64,000 nucleotides of DNA from Corticium candelabrum. Lineage: Eukaryota; Porifera; Homoscleromorpha; Homosclerophorida; Plakinidae. Location: contig NC_085089.1 in the NCBI RefSeq assembly GCF_963422355.1, positions 6,200,052-6,264,051 on the forward strand, written 5' to 3'. The notes beneath the pieces are model-generated. The model had not been told where the DNA came from and searched no databases. It saw only the letters and a program-made list of their open reading frames with translations. Shown here one piece after another: positions 58,101-64,000 of this stretch (positions are counted from its first letter, which is position 1; every line of letters starts with the position of its first letter). The position numbers and the translations under genes are program-made.

Positions 58101-58740
58101 GCATAGACGTCTAGAAGACGCGAAAAGCTCGTTGCAAGCGTAGCTTCCAGTTCCGGTCATGTTTACCGTAATAGATCGTTCGAAAACGCCGCTGTCCACC
58201 CTACCACTAGAGTTAGTAGCGTTAATATCAACCTCTTTAGGACGTCACGTTCTAGTTGAATAATATCTCAACGAATAGCTACAGACTGGAGAGTGAGCCT
58301 GCGTGAACACCAAGGGCCGAGGGTAAATTGCGTTTCTAAATGAGGTTGTGGTAAGGCTTCTGATCGGAGCCATACTAATTACTTTGAAGGGTGTCCACGT
58401 TTAGGCGAGTTTACCCTAGCTAGCTAGAAGCCGAACACTATTGTGTACACGTAAACTAGTTCGTACACCAATATGCACTCACCATAAACCGTGTATAGTC
58501 CATCTTGCATTCGAATTCCAACTTGGAGGCACTCTGCACCTGTAGTCAGGATTCGCCTACGTCACAGAAGACCTAATTATTAATTAAACGATGTCAAAAC
58601 TAGACAGCAAAAAACATTACCGTGCAAATGACTGGTGGCCATTGTTGAGCAAGCAGAAAGAAGTCGAATGACGACGGCTTGCCGTTGCAATGGTATGCAT
58701 AGAGAAACAGAAAGGAAACGAGACTACTAAAACAAATCAT
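49164..58740 (-). CDS. RNASET2: RNase T2 family gene, array copy C, seven exons, 234 aa
   Basis: Exons in transcript order: 58621-58740, 58483-58556, 49851-49923, 49720-49787, 49545-49658, 49364-49484, 49164-49298; phases close at 235 codons. Signal peptide MICFSSLVSFLFLYAYHCNG; then FDFFLLAQQWPPVICT, RVPPSWNSNARWTIHGLW|P (CAS I), RGPSYCNDSYKLN, DLLPKLKYYWP, SHEWRKHGTC (CAS II, with all three catalytic or binding residues), and HLCMDKTLKLIDCGS. Cysteines at YCN, HGTC and LIDC match family disulphides. Exon 5 differs from A and B in KEALKIRKSLDIY. This is the only copy here with every feature of an active secreted or lysosomal acid RNase. Intron 2 is 8.6 kb and contains an autonomous-looking DDE transposon. 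Confidence 0.87.
50291..52139. other. Intron 2 sequence unique to copy C
   Basis: Homology to the other copies stops at about 50290 and resumes at about 52140 with sequence shared with 36592 onward in copy B. A (TTTG)n-like tract is at 50742-50780. No gene, terminal repeat or known element is recognised. Confidence 0.5.
53939..54469. mobile_element. PIF/Harbinger-like MITE, 531 bp
   Basis: Termini GGGCGCATCTCCACTAG and the complement of GGCTGTGTCTCCACTTG. TTA lies directly outside both ends (53936-53938 and 54470-54472), the TWA target of PIF/Harbinger. Subterminal AAACATGTTTA motifs are repeated. The copy in B (about 38240-38745) has lost its left end in a deletion of about 165 bp. Confidence 0.65.
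54912..57189 (+). mobile_element. Complete IS630/Tc1-type DDE transposon, 2278 bp
   Basis: Termini AAGTCTGTCTCAGAATTAAA and the complement of AAGTCTGTCCCAGCATTAAA, about 30 bp long. TA lies on both sides (54910-54911 and 57190-57191). Copy B at 39160-39175 reads GGACTACAAGCTCTCC across the same point, so the insertion is precise and younger than the duplication. It holds one intact transposase gene. Everything expected of an autonomous element is present. Confidence 0.9.
55496..56839 (+). CDS. DDE transposase (IS630/Tc1-mariner superfamily), intact, 447 aa
   Basis: Single open frame. I take MATQSGRH as start; an upstream in-frame Met at 55457 would add 13 residues. An N-terminal helix-turn-helix region (IQRVAEATGMHQRTIYRICR) is followed by a basic linker (SPRKRGRKEHSG), a second helical segment (SRASLHRIISRMGFRHKT) and the DDE_3 catalytic core: YLDETWLN (first Asp), VIVLDNAKYHN (second Asp) and CELNPIELAWAQVK (Glu). 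The C-terminus is acidic and Ser-rich (SSSESEVTVSDTESD). The length exceeds classic Tc1 transposases (about 340 aa). No stop or frameshift is visible. It lies in intron 2 of RNase copy C, opposite to that gene. Confidence 0.92.
   Translation: MATQSGRHIRSIEKSIVLSVRDFFVKEKEDGPILLDKPIQRVAEATGMHQRTIYRICREHRDKEHIESPRKRGRKEHSGPVREYTDNFQEAVIRRRIHKFYTDKVFPTLTLLHAALVEEEEFPYSRASLHRIISRMGFRHKTMNRKKCLYEQHRIVASRAQYLKEIKRFRSEGRPIIYLDETWLNQHHTVTKCWTDYDGKGGLKIPSGKGKRLIILHAGCEQGWIDGAELIFVGKRDSGDYHNEMNILHFMEWFREKLLPNCPPRSVIVLDNAKYHNAVVEKIPTKSSRKQDMLDWLAKHKIRHEKKMLKAELYFLIWATNPVSVYQTDVFAQEKGHCCLRLPVGHCELNPIELAWAQVKGYAARKNTGISGFTMENILQLAREGMLEVTPDRWAGCVEHVREKVEKHYWEVDGLRDDLVERMVIEVGHGDTSSSESEVTVSDTESD
57237..58416. 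mobile_element. GGGTAAA-terminus element in copy C, 1180 bp
   Basis: Same insertion as 39200-44132 in copy B but without the nested pogo element. The left end is GGGTAAAGTCGCCTAAACGT, with TA at 57235-57236 and 58417-58418. It carries the shorter PHD-like fragment (57845-58087). Its presence at the same site in B and C but not in A dates it between the duplications. Confidence 0.8.
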
Positions 58741-60240
58741 TGCGATCACGCTTGAATGACGCCTCACAAACTGTATCAGAAGCAAAAAGATGCATACTAG
58801 AGACAAATGGTCGTTTTCATTCCGAAGTTGCCGCCGGAAGGATTGTACAAGGAGGGTAGTAACTCTACACTTAACCAAAAGATCCGGGTTTCGCTGTCTT
58901 ACGCATGCGTAGATAGCCATGTCTAATCAACGGCTGCGAGCTGGCTAGGTGACCTAATTTTTATTATAGCCCCTAGAACAATCCCTCTGGATAGTGCCTT
59001 AGTAAGGCAGCGCTTAAATTTTTTAGGTCCATACAGCCCCTCCAGCAGAATGGGAAAAGCGTGTCTACTAAATCTTCACACACTTCAGTGTCGACCTATA
59101 CATCCTATGATGGAAGACTCTAGTAGTTAGTTTAGGCGCACTTGAAAAATAATTGTTATTGCCAAAGGCGCCTTATAACTAATTAATTAAGTTAATTAAC
59201 TGAAGCCTTCAAAATACCAGGTATTTTTGTGCTCAGAGCCTTAATTAATTAATTACAAGCTTATATTCATCTCACCTGTACAGATCGAGTTGCATGTCTA
59301 CACAACACCCTATGCAAAACATGTACAGTCCACCTAAAAAAAGAACGGAAGAATTGATGCTGCATGGTATTCTCTGTAGATTAATTAACTCTAATATGTA
59401 TATGTACTAGTGTAGTAGTAATATAATTGTTTGTGTGTATGTGTACTCTGTATGTACTTGCACCAGATTTCTGTGTGCAACAACAATGATTATACAACGA
59501 ACAGAATCAATATCTTTTAGTAAAGCAAATAGCATATATAGCTGGACATGATTTGACTTTGCTGTTTGTACACTCTTGTCTGCAAATAAAGTTGTTGCAT
59601 TGAAAAACAATAACAACAATAATAACAATATTGTTATAAATATAACTGGTTTTACTGTAGTTTATTGATTTGGTTCTATTAAAATCTATCTTTAAAACCA
59701 TCATATTGCTATAGTGATTGTCGCTATAGAGATAGCTAGGTGTACTGTATCTGTGACAGTTGGCAGTAAATTTGATTGTTATTAGCCTCCACTACTGGTA
59801 GAGCCACATGCTTGTGAGACAATGCCCCTATATAGCTATGTAGTACTGGAGTGTGCATTAATTGTTGCAAGACTGTTAGACGAAAATTGTTTGGCATGCA
59901 TATAGGGTATTTCAAGACAACCTCGATCATGCATGCTTTATCTAGACAATGGGCGTGCACCTAAACTGTCTCGATACTGACACAGGTTGCTTGTAAGTAC
60001 ATTAATTCATTAATAGCTATAGACATGTGATAGCTATAGACAAGCAATGATAGCTATAAGACAAGTTGAAGATATACCCTAACTTCTAAAGTAAACCACG
60101 CATGCCCAAACTTATATGCCCACTGCTGATGATCAATGCCTTTCCCAAGTGTGCAGCTGCATGGGCTGCGTCCCTGTAATCTGTCATATATGTACTTCAT
60201 ATTTGCTACTATACTAAAGTAGAACACCTTTAAACCAAGC
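58741..60240. promoter_or_regulatory. Upstream region of copy C (duplicated block)
   Basis: Contains the presumed promoter of RNase copy C. It aligns with 44458-45940 upstream of copy B almost throughout. No gene supported. Confidence 0.5.
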
Positions 60241-60537
60241 AGGCTAGGAAGCTAATAAGCAATAATAATTAAGTAATCAGCAATACATACAGATACAGAA
60301 CATGGTATATACATCAAAACAAGTAGTAAGAGCATTTTTAAAGCATTTTTATTCATAATTATGTGTTGACTGTAGCACATATCATTGTACAAAAGACTAG
60401 ACAATATAAGTTACATAACCTCATGCACTTCATCTTATTATTGCATTATATTTTCTGTTAGCTGTTTTGGGAGCTGCTATTTGTATTTGTCAATATACTT
60501 TAGTTTTGAAGCAGTGTATTTTCTTGGTTTGTACTAG

Positions 60538-60717
60538 GTGTTTTGAGAGTTCACAGATCTGGTAGAGTTCTATGCAACCGGGTAACATAACAATGGAAGT
60601 GACTGCTGGTACTGAAAGTGGAAAGCTACAACAAGTTATGTCAGTCCATCCATGGTAAACATTCAACACCATCTCGTTTGTAACCCAGATTTGGAGCAAC
60701 TGCTGAATTCTAGATGA
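60538..60717 (+). pseudogene. Broken copy of POLR3D exon 2
   Basis: Aligns with 20732-20940 from the acceptor AG to the stop: GTTTTGAGAGTTCACAG, AACATAACAATGGA, CCAGATTTGGAGCAACTGCT, TCTAGATGA. A 1-nt loss near 60570 and a deletion of about 28 nt near 60655 destroy the frame. The preceding intron sequence (TTATTATTGCATTATATTTTC) is duplicated too, without the MITE found in the real gene. Confidence 0.88.
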
Positions 60718-61991
60718 AGCATTTCATACTAAAAAGTAGTCAAACTCTAAGAATATTTATCTACTCAGATTGAGTTTATATGTATTGTTTAATATATATG
60801 ATACATGCAGTTGATGAGTTCGTTGACCGACTGATGTTGCCAATCTATTTTTGCTGTGCTAACAACCTCATGTTCACCATGCATGTCAGTTTCCTACAGT
60901 CCCAATTGGATGCACATCATTCAATGCAATTGAATGATGAACTCTACTGACCCAGCAGCCACTATGTATTACGGCTGCAAAAGTAGCTGTGTGTGCATAC
61001 GTGTAACCAGATCAAAATTCAGTTGCCACAAGCAACTGCGTCATGCACCAACTGTTGCACCTGTCTGAGCAGAATGACAAGAAATGTTAGACAATCTGAT
61101 TTCATAAAACTTGATAAGTAAATGCAGCATTAATTTAATTTAAAAACAAGCCCAAACCCAAGCACATTTTAATTTAAAAAACAAGCTCTCATAATGAGGC
61201 GGAGAAGAGTCTGGCTACACAAGACTATCTTCAAAAGTCTTCAAGATCAACACTAATGTTCTACAATGTCAGTGCCTTTTCAAACCTCTGAATTCAAAGT
61301 TGGGATGTCAAGGTTCACTACATAACACCGTAACTACAGGTGTTTCATTAGTTTTTATTTTACTGAAGTCGATCAGTAACTGAGTTGGTATGCAACAAAG
61401 AAATCAATCTACTTAGAGTGATGGTTGGTTCTGCTACTCAATTTGATGACACATCCCTGCTTTACTTTCATTGCAGTATTAATTACAAACAATTAAACCA
61501 ATGATTCCTATCTACACTAAAGACCAGCACTGTGGCGATTGAAGTAAATTCTAGAGCAGCAAGAAATGCTAAAAAGTCAGAGTGAGAGTGGACTTTACAA
61601 GATGTGTAGAGTACGTGAACTGACTATGAATCCATTTTATTGGATCCATTCGGACTATTGGATCCATTCAGTGGCCACAGTACACCCCCATAACATTTTA
61701 GTGAAGATGTGACATACCTGCTGCCTATCAGGACGTTCACCATTTCATTTCTGATGCTATAAGTTCCTTATGAGGTCACGGTCACACTGTATTCACATTG
61801 TGGCCGGTTGACAGTCTAATTTTGAGTTACAACTTGCACTTGTAATATTGAGTTCATAACTGCTGACAAGGAAGACCGCTGTTAGAATGAGCATACTATA
61901 ACAAAAAAAGTAACATGTACGGATACATCACATTTTACATCGAAACAAAACCAGTTCAATGCATCCATAGCACACACATCAAAACTGTACA
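60718..61991. other. Duplicated intergenic block 3' of copy D
   Basis: Diverged relative of 20941-22100, i.e. the sequence between POLR3D and RNase copy A. No gene seen. Confidence 0.6.
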
Positions 61992-64000
61992 TCAGAAAGA
62001 TGTTATGTACTTCACTGACTCTTCAGGTTGACAAGCAGAATAAACATAGGCAAAGCTGCTACAGTCAATAAGCTGTAGAGTTTTGTCCATACACAAGTGG
62101 ATCTCTGACAAAAACTGCCCAATTGACTAAACAAAAAGACAGTTACGTTCATGCACGTACTAATTAATTCATACTCAGAGTAAGGGCACACTTCACACAC
62201 ACCTCATTAAAGCCGCACAAAAGCATTGGTTTAACACCATACGCAGCAGTAATAGCAAAACTAATCTTGTCTACGTCATATGTATCGGTCTCTGATGGAA
62301 CAATTCCTACGTTGACAAGAGCACTGAAATAAGAGTCACTTGTAACTACCCGCAACTGAGAAATGAATAAACTGTTAAGCTTACTTGTAAATATTTAAAC
62401 TTCTGTGAATTGATATGACAGTTTCAAAAAATCATGTTCATTGTTCAAAAAGTCCACTGACATTGCACAAGTTCCATGTTTCCTTCATTCATGTCTCCTA
62501 ACAAAACTTGAAAATGTCAAAAAAAGTCAGCTCGACTTGTGCACATCCCTACCAGAAACTGTAGTCACTTGAGTCAGCAAACACAGAGGGCCAATCATAC
62601 TTCAGTTCGGACAGCAAATCCTACATTACCACAAACAGTGTACACATACTTTCAAAATCACTACCGTTTTACCGTGCATAAAAGCGCATGTGCCTATAAG
62701 TGAAATCAGGCTCTTTCAAGAATAGGACTAGTTGATAAAGATAGAAGTGCATGCACCTCCAAGTGAACAACAGAAATTCATTTGATCAAGTGTTGTGTTG
62801 ACTAGAATTATGTTCAGACTATCAAACCTACTACTCTAGGTAGCTTTTGTCTAAAATACTGTCATAATCGTTAGCTAAGTGATTGTGTCTTCATCAATAA
62901 TATCGATCTAGGAGTTTCCAACGTCGTCACTGTCATCATTGTCGTCATCATCGATGCTGCTGAAATTGCGCTCTTTTTCAGATACGAACTCTTCTAGAAG
63001 CTGACGTAATCGAAAGAGTACATGTTATAAACAAAGAAGTTTCCTGTTGTTGACAGACAGCAATTGATACCATACCCTCCAAGAATTTTACTCTAATTCT
63101 GTCTCTAGATTTCCAACATTTGTCTGTACTAGCTCGATCACTCTGCTACGTGGAGATATAGCTGGCCAAGAAACCTCATAAACAAGCGAGGTATGGGCGC
63201 ACTGGTTCATAACACTCACATATAGGCGCATGCGCTTTAATGCACGGCAGTACCATGCAACAGTACCTTTAATGAATTCATGTTAAATTTGTAGAAGCCA
63301 TTGCAGTAACTTGGACCTCTTGCAGTATCAACTGCAGGCCTAATCAACATAAAATCAAATTAAAGCCAAACCTTTGCTTGTAGTTACAGTATGCTATTAT
63401 GACTAGCTGCCAACAAGGCTTATTGTCTAAATCAATGCATCCATTGATTCTGCATGGAAGTGCAATGCAACTCTAGCTTATTCTGTCAAGCAAATTTGAT
63501 TCACAGTTTATCATCTAGTCTTTTCCACCAAGACATGCGGGCAGTCGGTCATTATTTGTTAAGATTTTCCCATTTACTATATAATATTACCATAAAATAT
63601 TACCACTGTCAGGACACTGACTGAGTTGCACTAATAATAGTTGACTGTTCTCTGAATGGTTCACTATCAAAGTTGTTGCATACTATTGTATTGATAAAAC
63701 TTGTTTTGTTGTAGTGTTTCCCCGTGTTTGGATGGGCGTAGTGCACACGTGAACTCTCACGGAGACCCCTACTGTAAACTCACTGTCAGTGAATCAAGTC
63801 TGCCCGGCCTAACAGTTTAATTTAAGCTGTCGATAACTGTCAGTAATTTAATGCCTAAACATAGCCCTTGTGTAGCTAATTAATTGAAGGGGTACATAGA
63901 GTAAAATTGTGTAAGTATATCGTTCTTCTTGCCTAACTTCTTCAGAAAAGCCAGAGACATAAGCTACAAGATGATTAGATGATAGTATACTTTCAAGACA
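61992..64000 (-). pseudogene. RNase T2 copy D, 3' exons only in the window, inactivated
   Basis: Exons 7, 6, 5 and 3 are at 61992-62126, 62203-62323, 62385-62497 and 63267-63339; exon 4 remains near 62560-62620. Exons 1-2 would lie beyond the window end. CAS II is disrupted: the Trp codon of HEW is TGA (E-stop-RKHGTC), and exon 5 is 113 nt instead of 114 because one A is missing from a homopolymer. The exon 3 motif RGPSYCN is intact, as is the last exon (HLCMDKTLQLIDC). About 630 bp of extra sequence (62640-63260) separate exons 4 and 3. Confidence 0.8.

Overview
This is nuclear DNA of an animal. It has spliceosomal genes with GT-AG introns, many of them only 45-100 bp long, and it encodes a collagen prolyl 3-hydroxylase, alpha-actinin, a 20S proteasome alpha subunit and an RNA polymerase III subunit. 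The tiny introns, mixed DNA-transposon families and invertebrate-like sequences suggest an early-branching metazoan, probably a sponge. That placement is inference; no species marker is present.

The left third (1-20.9 kb) is compact and housekeeping. It holds two exons of an unrecognised minus-strand gene (460-1105), a two-exon prolyl 3-hydroxylase on plus (2432-5369), a 27-exon alpha-actinin on minus (5588-12472), PSMA6 on minus in seven exons (12844-18533) and POLR3D on plus in two exons (18677-20940). P3H and alpha-actinin converge. PSMA6 and POLR3D diverge from a 143-bp shared promoter with three CACGTG boxes. The exon junctions given were worked out by eye; phases close throughout and give 667, 886, 246 and 408 aa.

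The right two thirds (20.9-64 kb) is a degenerating tandem array of RNase T2 genes, all on minus, built from roughly 14-15 kb repeat units. The seven-exon gene model is: signal peptide; CAS I (TIHGLWP); YCN exon; DLLPEL exon; CAS II (HEWRKHGTC); two C-terminal exons. Copy C (49164-58740) is intact. Copy B (33687-44457) is open, but the His of the HEW motif is Tyr. Copy A (23106-29426) has lost its start. Copy D (61992 onward) has a stop in CAS II plus a frameshift. Two older, truncated relics lie at about 32.3-32.9 and 47.8-48.4 kb. A broken copy of the last POLR3D exon (60538-60717) shows that the duplicated unit once included the neighbouring gene.

Intron 2 of these RNase genes, between CAS I and the YCN exon, has swollen to 5.3, 9.7 and 8.6 kb and holds most of the transposons. 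Because the units are paralogous, several insertions have an empty site elsewhere in the window, so ends and target-site duplications can be read directly. They include an apparently intact DDE transposon (54912-57189), a three-level nest (39200-44132, containing 40216-43953, containing 41951-42425) whose middle element encodes a pogo-type transposase with a C-terminal PHD finger, a 3.6-kb long-TIR element with two further insertions inside it (25413-29046), and a head-to-head pair of Tigger-like elements flanking a flipped spacer (30183-31395).
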